Part shown: positions 54,885 to 64,000 of the stretch, one piece after another
Layout: every line of letters begins with the position of its first letter
How positions within the stretch are numbered: the first letter of the stretch is position 1
From: Dolomedes plantarius
Lineage: Eukaryota; Arthropoda; Arachnida; Araneae; Dolomedidae
Direction: 5' to 3'
Length of the DNA stretch: 64,000 nucleotides
NCBI GenBank assembly: GCA_907164885.2
Contig: OU015490.1
Coordinates: forward strand, 237,734,079-237,798,078
Notes under the pieces: generated by a model
Told to the model about the DNA's origin: nothing
Database searches by the model: none
The model's input: the letters and a program-made list of their open reading frames with translations, nothing else
Translations under genes and position numbers: made by a program

Positions 54885-55560
54885 TACGTTTATGATAATC
54901 CGACTTCGGTTTAATGTTTTTCAGGTGAGGACTGAATGTCTGAGTGGTCCTTAAAAATTATATTTGCAGTAGTGTATTTGAATATTTTCATATATATTTT
55001 GCATATGATAATCCTTGACTTCGGTTTAAGGTTTTGCGGGTGAGGACTGAATGTCATAGTGGTCCTTAAAAATTATATTTGCTGTAGTATATTTAAATAT
55101 TTGCATATATATTTTGTATAGTGATAATCCTCGACTTCGGTTTTGTAGGTGAGGCCTGAATATCTGAGGGTTTATAAAAAATTACTTTTGCAGTAGTATA
55201 TTTAAATATTTGCATATATATTTTGCATAGTGATAATCCTCGACTTCGGTTTTGAAGGTGAGGACTGAATATCTGAGTGGTCCTTAAAAATTATATTTGC
55301 TGTAGTATATTGAAATTTTTGCATATAAATTTTGCATATGACAATCCTCGACTTTGGTTTAAGGTTTCACAGGTGAGGACTGAATGTCTGAGTGATCCTT
55401 AAAAGTTATATTTGCTGTAGTACATTTAAATATTTACATATATGTTTTGCATATGATAATCCTCGACTTCGGTTTAAAGTTTTGCAAGTGAGTACTGAAT
55501 ATCTGATTGGTCATTAAAAATTATATTTGCTGTAGTATATTTAAATATTTGCATGTATAT
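54885..55560. repeat. Tandem array, ~113-bp unit, six copies
   Basis: gataatcc-type starts occur at 54894, 55007, 55123, 55232, 55340 (gacaatcc) and 55455. Each unit holds gacttcggttt, gtgaggactgaat, tggtccttaaaaattat and tttgc-gtagtatatt. Spacing varies 108-116 because short segments (taaggttttgc) are missing in two units. Non-coding. Confidence 0.93.
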
Positions 55561-56635
55561 TTTTGTGAACATTTGAAAAGATATTATATATAGTATATTA
55601 TTTCAAAAGTTATAATAAAGTTATTAGAGAATTAGAAAAAGTTTTGAAAAATACTACTGATGTCTTATTAAAATTTTTCATATTTGTAGTATATATAGAT
55701 GAAACCTATTCAAAAATACATGTTTTTCAACTTTATATTCAAAACTGAAAATATGAAATATTATAGTTTTAAAATGCAGGATCAATAGCCAGTAATTCAA
55801 TAAACCGAAATCACCTGATGTTTTTTAGTGATATTTTGAGTTCTCTGGGATATAAAATTCTGATAATAAAGTAAGCTTTTATTTATTGGCTGAAAACATA
55901 GTATAGAATTTCAAAAACATATCACACAAACCGCATGTTGCTAGGATGGTTTCTTTGCCAGACATAATACATTTATGTTAACCCTCTATCCTGTTTGTAC
56001 ATTCGAACTTTACGTCTAGTTTTCTTGGAACGGAATTTTACATGATTTGTCTTTGTAAAAGGATGCATCTAACATTTGTTATGAAGGGAATCTGGCTTCA
56101 TGAAATATTGAGCAGCGTTCTTTTGGTTTATTTTCGTTTTGCTGTGTTCAGGATTTTTATTGAGAGTAAATCAAAATCTCTAAAGTAGAAATTACTTTAA
56201 AAAAAATTACGTTTTAAATTATGAAGACAAACTATTAAAACTTTCCTATTTACAAAAGTGTAAAAAAATTATGAATAGAAATAATGGTTGCTGTAACTGA
56301 AACTATTACTTCTTTCACTTTTGAGTTTTTTTTTTTAATTAAAACTTGAAGTTCAAGAAATTTTTTTATAAATTTTGTATAAATCATATATGAAACAAAA
56401 ATAATTATTTTGAAATATGAGTGAGAAAAAAAAATTAATTTTCAGTCCCGAACTCCCTTAAGCTTCTAATTTTAATTTATAATTTTTTTCAACTTATATT
56501 TATAACAATTACACTTTAGGAAGACAATCACTAGATTGGACTGCTTAAACTTAGAATTATCGTAGCTTTCACAAAGATGGAAATAAATTGTACATATTTT
56601 CAGAGAGAAGGTAGCTCTTAATACGTATAATTATT
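55561..56635. other. AT-rich spacer, perhaps a TTAA-type element end
   Basis: At 56445-56461 cagtcccgaactcccTTAA reads in reverse as TTAA-GGGAGTTCGGGACTG, like the ends of the MITEs at 2739 and 58119, but I could not find its left end. Otherwise nothing recognised. Confidence 0.35.
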
Positions 56636-56639
56636 CAGA

Positions 56640-57065
56640 ACAGTTTGCAGGGTTCGCGTGTTGCTCAGATGCAAATTTCTGGTAACAGCGCTGTACATGC
56701 CAGCCAAAGTGAGTTCGGCGCAGGTGTTTGATCTATTTAAAGGGCACACGCTGAGTTGGCAAAAGCCCAAGACTGGAGTAGCGATACGGAGGGAGAGCGA
56801 GGCAAGCTTGATGGAAGGTGATAGCGGTGTTTAACTGATAGAGCGTGCATTGGTATTTAGCCGAGGTGGCTGCACGACTTCCAGAATTAGCTCAGAGCCG
56901 AGGTTTACGGGTACTCTGCCTGAAGGATTCATTGCGACCTTTAGTTTCTTAGTACCGCGGGTTGCGGTACTGCTGTGTATTATTTTGGAAGCCCCAAGTC
57001 GGGCTATGTTAGTCTGCCTCTACGTAGAGAATAAAGGAGTTATTCAGAAGTAGCCCTCGTACTTT
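56640..57065 (+). repeat. Probable solo LTR
   Basis: A GC-richer block with LTR-like architecture: TATA-like ctatttaaaggg at 56733-56744, a downstream transcribed-looking region (agggagagcgaggcaag...), AATAAA in gagaataaaggag at 57028-57040, and a final acttcgta-like ccctcgtactttataatg. No internal retroelement sequence lies beside it, so it would be a solo LTR, probably of a Ty3/gypsy-like element. Exact ends and target duplication were not fixed. The 67-codon frame inside is chance. Confidence 0.5.
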
Positions 57066-57424
57066 ATAATGTGCCTGGACCGTTAGAGATATAAAAAAGA
57101 AAGGAAGAACCACATAAGTTCAAGAAAAAAAAATGAAAGGCATACATAAGTTTAATAATAATTTTAATCTAACACTATTTTAAATAATCTGTTGTTTAAA
57201 ACTCTACACCTCCATAGTATCCAAGACCTTCCTACCTAGGTTTCATCCGTATAATGGCATCTTCAGCAAGATACGTACATCCAAAAAGTACGCACAAGTT
57301 GGAAAATGATTGCAAATGCGGAATTTCACTACATTTTTACTCGTCAATGGCAAAGGGCAATAATCCAGCTTTCAACAGAAATAATTGTCGATTTACACGG
57401 CTTGCAGTTAAAAACTGTCGTTCC
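57066..57424. other. Spacer
   Basis: AT-rich from 57066 to 57240, then moderately balanced sequence leading into the SINE's distal end; no separate feature recognised. Confidence 0.4.
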
Positions 57425-57716
57425 CCAATTGTCAATGAACCCACAACAATCGTTGGTTGCATTCAATTGGGGCACCTTATAGGTGAACCAACACCAGCCC
57501 TGTTGCCACTTTTTGACAAAGACCTCCAGGGGGCGACATCTGGAGGGCTCGTACCTTCTCCCACCAACTGACCCCATAGAAGCACTTTCCGGTCTACATA
57601 TATAACGTGCCCAATTCCCAGCCTAAACACGAAGGTATTTAATAGCGTTCGTCGAGATTCGAACCTAGCATCCCCAGTCCAAAGCCCAACACGTTACCAC
57701 AAAACTACCTCGGGCG
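57425..57716 (-). mobile_element. tRNA-derived SINE, family 2, copy 3
   Basis: On the minus strand it starts cgcccgaggtagttttgtgg, with box A-like gtagttttgtggtaacgtg and box B ggttcgaatctcg about 50 bases on. The body (ttggtgggagaaggtacgag, ccctccagatgtcgcccc, aaggtgcccc) matches copies at 10625 and 37985. The distal end (57254-57430) is more diverged and not counted. Frames on both strands here are chance. Confidence 0.85.
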
Positions 57717-58118
57717 TCTGGCAGTTCAAAACTTAAAGAGTGATTCGCGATCGAAAAAAGAAATGATGAAACACGCTCTCGTGGGAGTCCGGTGACGATG
57801 CGGATTTCCTTCAAGATCTGTAAATGTGCTCTTCACAGTACCCAAGTTTGTTTTTGGATAATTCATATTAACTAATTTTCTGTGTACACTCTTCCATTAA
57901 AAGTCCTGATAATAAAGTATTAATATAAGTTTAAAAACACTAAATTTTGGGTTATATTTTGACTATATATTCGATCTTAAGTGCAGTTATATCTATAGAA
58001 AACGAGTTGCAGGAATATTTGTAACATAATCTGATGAATAATTATAGTGATTTATTGGGGATTTTAAAAGGTCTCTATGGTATATCTATTATCATGAGGA
58101 ATAAAATACGCATCTTTA
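57717..58118. other. Spacer
   Basis: Nothing recognised. Confidence 0.45.
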
Positions 58119-58803
58119 GGGGATCCGTGACACCTTAAAAAACAATTTATTGAGTTAGAATTTTAAATTTTTTGTGATGGTTAACGATATCATTTATAAA
58201 CAAAATCACATCATCAAACTTCACATAAAGTTTTTTTTAAATTTAAAATTTAAATTTTTTAAAAGAGTGGTGTAATTTAAGATTATTACAGTTCGAAATA
58301 TTATTTGTCGAATTGCAATTTTTTTATTTAATTAAACCGAAATATATAAATTTTAATTTTGATGAAGAATTTTTTAAATATTAATTTTTAAAAAATGAAA
58401 AATATTTTAAATATTTTTTTTAAGAAAATGATGTAACTTATTTTAAAAAATCCTGTTTTAAGACGTAAATATATTTTTCAAATTTCCTGAATCAAAATTA
58501 AAGTAAATTAATTGATAAATACATGTCCCAAGTTTGAACCATTTATCTTAAACGGTTATTGACTTATAACATTTGAATGACGAGAAATGGTGAAAATATA
58601 CATCACGCAGAAAAACGTATTAAAGGTTTAAAACAAGATTGTCTGTTATTTGAATGTTTCAAAAGAAAAAAATAAGATATCCTGTTCTAATTAAGATAAA
58701 AAATATGATTTAAACGTCATTTTAAGTGTAAAAAAAACAAAAAAATTTTTAATGCAATATTCTGTTTTACGAAAATTTGAAGATTTTTGTATCTTGGATT
58801 CCT
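58119..58803 (-). mobile_element. TTAA-flanked MITE, copy B
   Basis: A 685-bp element related to copy A at 2739-3230 in inverted orientation. Ends: left GGGGATCCGTGACACC; right reversed AGGAATCCAAGATAC. Right flank TTAA at 58804-58807; left flank TTTA at 58115-58118. The aligned core includes ccatttctcg, gttataagtcaat/a and agataaatggtt read on the minus strand. About 190 bp near the right end are absent from copy A, so copy A may be an internally deleted form. Confidence 0.8.
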
Positions 58804-58807
58804 TTAA

Positions 58808-59805
58808 CTCATTAGTAGAAACTTTACATTATACTGTAATATGAGAACTGTAAAGAACTTTATACAATGATATTATATATCAATATAATATCATTGTATA
58901 TATTTTTAATTGATTATATTTTTATTGGTTATATTTTTAATTGATTCAGTTGATTAATAGACCTAGCATTCCCGTTCTATTTCATAGAGATTAAACGGCT
59001 TTTTGAATTTGTAAATTCGATTAACACGAAAAATTTCCCCATAATGCTTAAAAGATGACATTTCATATTTATTTATTTTATTTGTTTCGAATATTAATAG
59101 TTAATAGGTGAAGCTGTACTGATTGCCATGTCAGACATTCTCTCTTTTTAAAATTTGTACAAGTCAGTAGAAAAAAAAATTTCAGTTCATAAACACAACC
59201 TCTAACTAACAGACTTCATTAATTTTATCTTGCTATAATTTCAACGCTTTTTCTTGATGTTTACAACTATGAACATGTAGACAAAATACTCGTCAGGCCA
59301 CTAATGTTTTTTAACGAGCGCTCAAAATTGCGACAAAAACTGATGTTTTCTCAAAGAATAAAGAAAACTATTAAACAGAAAATTTCCTGGAGACAATTAA
59401 CGTCACCTCATCTAGGGAAAAGTTGCAAATACGCCCGCAGTTAAACTTTCTATTTTTTCCCCTTTAAACTTTATGATGGTCTGTGTTTGACAGTTCTCTC
59501 GCGCAAGTTTTAATGAGTTATTTACTTCCTAAATAATTCTCAGTCAGGTTTATGTTGTACAATGGAAGTCACTGCATTAAGATAATGGAAGCTTTATTGT
59601 AGAAACTTCGAATAAATGGGTTTAATAAGCAGTGTAAACATTCTTAAAATAGTTTGCATGGGTTGCAAATTTGTCGCGGGTGGCAAATTTTTCTATTCTT
59701 TTGATAATATTTTCCTAAATTAAAAAAAAAATTGCTATTTTAAATAAACTTTCATTGGGGTTGCGAAATTTTTTATTTAAAGAAAATTGGTGACGGTCGA
59801 AAAAA
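58808..59805. other. AT-rich spacer
   Basis: Contains a short inverted repeat at 58866-58908 (tatacaatgatattatat against atataatatcattgtata). No gene. Confidence 0.5.
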
Positions 59806-61015
59806 AAATTGCGCACCACTGCTGTAGGTCATCATCTGTCAACAGTGTATAAATGTTAGATAATTTCATTTCATTAAGTTTGCGCCCCACTATTGTAGGT
59901 CATCATCTGTCTCAAGGGTATAAGTGTTAGATAATTTCATTTCATTAAGTTTGCGCCCCACTATTGTAGGTCATCATCTGTCTCAAGGGTATAAGTGTTA
60001 GATAATTTCATTTCAATAAGTTTATGCACCACTGCTGTAGGTCATCATCTGTCAACAGAGTATAAATGTTAGATAACTTCATTTCAATAAGTTTGCGCCC
60101 CACTGCTGTAGGTCATCAGCCGTCTCAAGGGTATAAATGTTAGATAATTTCATTTCAATAAGTTTGCGCCCCACTGCTGTAGGTCATCATCAGTCTCAAG
60201 GGTATAAATGTTAGATAATTTCATTTCAATAAGTTTGCGCCCCACTGCTGTAGGTCATCATCGGTCTCAAGGGTATAAATGTTAGATAATTTCATTTCAA
60301 TAAGTTTGTGCACCACTGCTGTTGGTCATTATCTGTCAACAGGGTATAAATGTTAGATAATTTCATTTCAATAAGTTTGCGACCCACTGCTGTAGGTCAT
60401 CATCGGTCTCAAGGGTATAAATGTTAGATAATTTCATTTCAATAAGTTTGTGCACCACTGCTGTTGGTCATTATCTGTCAACAGGGTATAAATGTTAGAT
60501 AATTTCATTTCAATAAGTTTGCGCCCCACTGCTGTAGGTCATCATCAGTCTCAAGGGTATAAATGTTAGATAATTTCATTTCAATAAGTTTGCGCCCCAC
60601 TGCTGTAGGTCATCATCGGTCTCAAGGGTATAAATGTTAGATAATTTCATTTCAATAAGTTTGTGCACCACTGCTGTTGGTCATTATCTATCAACAGGGT
60701 ATAAATGTTAGATAATTTCATTTCAATAAGTTTGCGCACCACTGCTGTAGGTCATCATCTGTCAACAGGGTATAACTGTTAGATAATGTCATTTCAATAA
60801 TTTTGCGCCCCACTGCTGTAGGTCATCATCTGTCTCAAGTGTATAAATGTTAGATAATTTAATTTAAATAAGTTTGCCCCCCAATGTTGTAGGTCATCAT
60901 CTGTCTCAAGAATATAAATGTTAGATAATTTCATTTCAATACGTTTTTGCACTACTGCTGTAGATCATCTTCCGTTTCAATGGTATAAATGTTAGATAAT
61001 TTCATTTCAATACGA
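59806..61015. repeat. 71-bp tandem array, about 17 copies, two variants
   Basis: The marker gttagataatttcatttc recurs every 71 bp from 59855 (59855, 59926, 59997, 60068, 60139...). Two unit types alternate: type A with gcgccccactgctgtagg and tctcaaggg, type B with gtgcaccactgctgttgg and tcaacaggg. An AAB order occurs twice in copies 6-8 and 11-13, with a B-A-B stretch between. Outer copies are more diverged than inner ones. Non-coding. Confidence 0.97.
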
Positions 61016-62062
61016 GATGCAAAACATATACCCTTGAGTAGATATTTTACTGAGATGGATAAAACAAAATAAGCCCTCAAAACTGTTAAATAGGGAAACA
61101 AATTCTTTTAAAACATTTACAATAAAGTATGAAAATTTCATGAAGTTAACTTTTCTGAAGCTTCCATTCTTTGCACTGCCATTTAGATTTCTAAACTGAA
61201 ATAGTATGAGAATTTATTTATAACTTGGGACACTTATACACTGCTAAATGACAGCAGTTCTCCATCAATTATTTACACTTGAATTTTTATCATGAACTAT
61301 AGTTTTCACTTTTTTTCTTCATACATTTATTTTTTTAGTTATCGTTTTGCTCCTTCTTTCACGGATGTAGACTCTGTCATATTGTCACGATGTGTGGCAA
61401 TATGACAGACTCTGCAGTTGTCTGGCATGGGGTGTGTTCATGAATAATCAAGACTTAAGTTAAAAATATAAGATACCTTAATAAACGTTAAAAATATTAA
61501 AATCAAAAAGCTTAAAACACATGTATAACCCCAAATAATCTCCCACAGAGACTTCGACACACGAATCTCACTAGAACGTGAGTCCGACTGCGTGTGCTGC
61601 CAGGTGCACCTTTGCTCTAACTCGAGGGGCATTTATACAAGCAAGTAAGATAACATTAAAATATATTTCCATAAAATACACTGGAAAAGAAAAATAATAA
61701 ACCATGTGGGAAATAAATGAAAAACACCATTTCTCGGATGTATGACGTCAAAATTGCCGTAACGCCACTAGCTGTTAGGTAACAAGTGCTACGTCAGTCT
61801 AAAACGATAGCATGAATGTCAGAAAGTAAAACAAGTAAACTAAATCTTATAAACTGAAGTTTAGAAAGCCCTTTTAGGATTCATTTGCCTAAAATATAGT
61901 ATGGGAATTTCTATATAATTTGGGACACTTACACATTGCTAAATGACAGCAGTTCTCCATCAATTCTTTACGCTTGAAATTTTATTATGAACTATAGTTT
62001 TCAAACTTCTTTTGTTTATACATTGAATTTTTTAGGTTATTGTTTTGTTCCATCTTTCATTT
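61016..62062. repeat. Spacer with a ~170-bp direct repeat and a hairpin
   Basis: 61190-61358 and 61885-62060 are direct repeats (tgggacactta-aca-tgctaa, atgacagcagttctccatca, atgaactatagttttca in both). Between them a 16-bp stem with a single mismatch occurs at 61367-61411: agactctgtcatattg against caatatgacagactct. The minus-strand frame at 61438-61632 has no family features. Confidence 0.7.
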
Positions 62063-62439
62063 TAGTGCCGTTTACATGTGCCAAAAACCCGGGTAAAAGC
62101 AGGGTCGTTTCTTACTTTTTCCCTACGATAGGGAAAAATGCAGGGTGGATTTTCGACCCTGCTTCGACCCAGGATAAAACCCGCTAATTACCCATGATGC
62201 ATTTCGAAGCTGGGAGTAAATAACATGGCGGATTTGAACTTGTGTGAATCCATGAAAATGCAGCTAAATGATCGATGGAAGGATCTGGAACATCTTAACG
62301 ATCGCATAATTTTCAAGAAAACAGTAGAAAAGTGCCTATTTTTTTTCGGAGGATTTCATTTATTTCTTGATCTGAACCATCCCCAATTACATTATAAATA
62401 GAATGGTACTGCCATCTGGTATGTAAAATAAGAAATAAA

Positions 62440-63213
62440 ATTTCATTTCAATAAAATTTCAGTAACATTTTCATTTAAAGTGTTATGGTAAAATTAATAA
62501 ATTTAATAAGTATAATCAATAATTAAACGTAACATTAAAATTTATTTATAAATTAATTATTTGAGAATTCACAGATAAAATTTTATTTATATCTATTTAT
62601 GATTTTTTTACTTATACATGACTAAAAATTACTGAAACAAAATTGAAATCAAAATTACAATTTGATTTTATAAAAGGATTTATTAAAACAATAAGTATCT
62701 TACAATTAATCTTATAATTTAAAAAAAATGCACCTATCGATTGGAAAATTTTCTTTCCAGTCTTTATTACTTCAGGAATTTAAAATAATTTCTTCCCACC
62801 AAACAGAGCTTCGTAATTTTTCCCACATTCTTTGTTGTGGAAAAACTAAATTTAGCGATGAAGCCATAGATCGTACGATTATATCTAATATCCGCATCAA
62901 TCTTCTAGTTCTTATATTCCTTTTTTCCTATCTATTTTCTAAATTTATTTTTAAAAACAACAGTAAACAATCGTAAACATTCTATAATTATCAACAGCGA
63001 CTGACATGCTGCATTTAAATAACAAATAGACGCAGACGTAATTGTGTTTTAGAAGAGGAGTGCATTGGTCGTGTCGACTTTATCTCCTGTAAGCAAGATA
63101 TATGTAATCAAGGTGGGAGTGCTCAGTAGTTAAAATTTTAAGTAATGAATTAAAATATTAAGGTAAGAATAACGCGGGTAAAAGAAAAAAAATTAATAGT
63201 AAAGTTAAATTAA
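62440..63213. other. AT-rich interior of the terminal element
   Basis: An 82-codon frame at 62728-62976 shows no family features. Otherwise AT-rich and non-coding. Confidence 0.4.
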
Positions 63214-63669
63214 AACAAAAAAGTTAATTTTAACAGAAAAAATATAGACTTACAAGTTAAGAAAATTTAGAAGAAAAATTAGATAAGACTAATAATCCAC
63301 GGAAAACAAAAAAGTAATAATATTAACAGGCCCAGAAAAGCAGATATCATAAGAATACAAAAAATATTTTTGTAAGTTTTTCAATCTTTTTGGATTTTTA
63401 AAGTTTTATGATTTTTTTGTTGTTGTTATTTTTAAAATTTTAACAAAAAAGTTAATTTTAACAGAAAAAATATAGACTTACAAGTTAAGAAAATTTAGAA
63501 GAAAAATTAGATAAGACTAATAATCCACGGAAAACAAAAAAGTAATAATATTAAGAGGCCCAGAAAAGCAGATATCATAAGAATACAAAAAATATTTTTG
63601 TAAGTTTTTCAATCTTTTTGGATTTTTAAAGTTTTATGATTTTTTTGTTGTTGTTATTTTTAAAATTTA
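63214..63669. repeat. Recent 228-bp tandem duplication
   Basis: 63214-63441 and 63442-63669 are almost identical: the only internal difference I see is attaacagg against attaagagg near 63330/63558. The copies include a gttgttgttatttttaaaattt end and an atccacggaaaacaaaa core. Confidence 0.97.
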
Positions 63670-63794
63670 AGAATACGAGGTCAAAAGAACAGCAATTGGG
63701 AAAAAAAGGCCTTCCCCAGGACCATACACTTCGTAACGAGATAAATGCGGAGTTCGAAGATGGAAAGCTAAAAATAGCAATACAGTGAATTTGG

Positions 63795-63850
63795 AAAAGT
63801 ATGACACCGGCTGGGATCGAACCCATAACGTGATTTACAAGGAATGATGG
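63795..63850 (-). other. tRNA-like box B, possible SINE or pseudo-tRNA scrap
   Basis: On the minus strand atgggttcgatcccagccgg fits a T-arm/box B, but the matching box A and acceptor stem are not clear. It may be part of a SINE head inside the terminal element. Confidence 0.3.
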
Positions 63851-64000
63851 TGTATGAGGATCACTTCCGCCGAATCATGTGACGGCCTTTACTTCCGGTA
63901 AGACGGGTAAAAGCAGGATGAAAATGTGGTCCCATGTAAACGGGCTTCGAAGGTTTTCCCTATTAGCGGGTAAATCCCGGGTATTATTGTTGTCCATGTA

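Larger units (their letters stand above)
62068..64000. mobile_element. DNA element with inverted ends, running to the window edge
   Basis: Left end: tttacatgtgccaaaa, acccgggtaaaagcaggg. Right side, reversed: tacatggacaacaataatacccgggatttacccgctaatagg (split here as tacatggacaaca and taatacccggg), then cgtttacatgggacc and ctgcttttacccg. Shared pieces are (T)TTACATG, ACCCGGG.TA, CGCTAAT and the GGGTAAAAGCAGG motif. The interior starts with a small frame MADLNLCESMKMQLNDRWKDLEHLNDRIIFKKT at 62225-62323, then loses coding. The interior also holds the repeat matching 42985-43175 and a 228-bp tandem duplication. The right TIR is cut by the window end. Superfamily not assigned; PIF/Harbinger is one possibility. 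Confidence 0.55.

Noticed and set aside
57254..57577. Plus and minus frames of 105 and 77 codons
   Set aside because: They overlap a tRNA-derived SINE and have no family features.
59806..61015. CRISPR-like regular repeat spacing of 71 bp
   Set aside because: The whole unit is repeated with no unique spacers; it is a satellite.

Overview
This looks like an intergenic, transposon-saturated stretch of an animal genome. It is very AT-rich, full of (TA)n microsatellites, and carries an R2-clade non-LTR retrotransposon, Bel/Pao LTR retrotransposons, Tc1 and mariner transposons, Helitrons, piggyBac-type elements and tRNA-derived SINEs. That mixture fits an arthropod, and I infer an arachnid (spider-like) genome; nothing here proves the species. 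I see no intact host gene, no rRNA gene, no CRISPR array and no bacterial operon. Only one stretch (15472-15650, minus) looks like a possible host coding exon, and I cannot name it. One unplaced ORF (19535-19828, minus) is also unexplained.

Layout. 1-1950: decayed R2-clade element (RT end, linker, restriction-like endonuclease). 2532-3482: 3' end of one Bel/Pao element with a TTAA-flanked MITE inside it. 3538-3710: hAT-like scrap. 3775-9343: a whole but dead Bel/Pao element with paired ~233-bp LTRs; its 5' LTR is split by a tRNA-derived SINE with a 13-bp target duplication. 9350-10210: dead mariner-like transposase. 10.6-13.3 kb: SINE, then a ~178-bp satellite in direct and inverted blocks. 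14.2 kb: MITE. 15.7-16.5 kb: complete non-autonomous Helitron. 17.0-18.5 kb: complete but dead Tc1 element. 18.6-19.3 kb: TTAA-flanked element. 20.0-20.8 kb: foldback mariner derivative. 22.1-22.7 kb: piggyBac-type MITE. 24.4-29.8 kb: satellite array with a dead mariner inside it, in which the mariner end has been captured into a 325-bp repeat unit. 30.8-31.4 kb: 36-bp hairpin minisatellite beside a SINE. 33.2-34.3 kb: dead mariner. 34.5-35.3 kb: long-inverted-repeat MITE. 38.0-41.5 kb: SINE, a Helitron split by a nearly intact Tc1, and two more Helitron pieces. 44.9-45.7 kb: Helitron. 46.7-47.5 kb: large foldback repeat. 51.4 kb: tail of a LINE ORF2. 51.9-53.0, 54.9-55.6 and 59.8-61.0 kb: tandem arrays of about 307, 113 and 71 bp. 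56.6-57.1 kb: probable solo LTR. 57.4 kb: SINE. 58.1-58.8 kb: second copy of the MITE seen at 2.7 kb. 62.1-64.0 kb: element with inverted terminal repeats that runs to the window edge, enclosing a fresh 228-bp tandem duplication.

Because the elements are dead, they do not work together as a pathway. What they record is an order of insertion: MITE into Bel/Pao, SINE into LTR, Tc1 into Helitron, mariner into satellite. They also show how transposon ends seed microsatellites, satellites and palindromes. The most unusual items are the foldback mariner, the satellite unit that amplified a mariner terminus, the family of TTAA-flanked elements ending in GGG, and the AAB higher-order pattern in the 71-bp array. 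I did not find a clearly new gene system.
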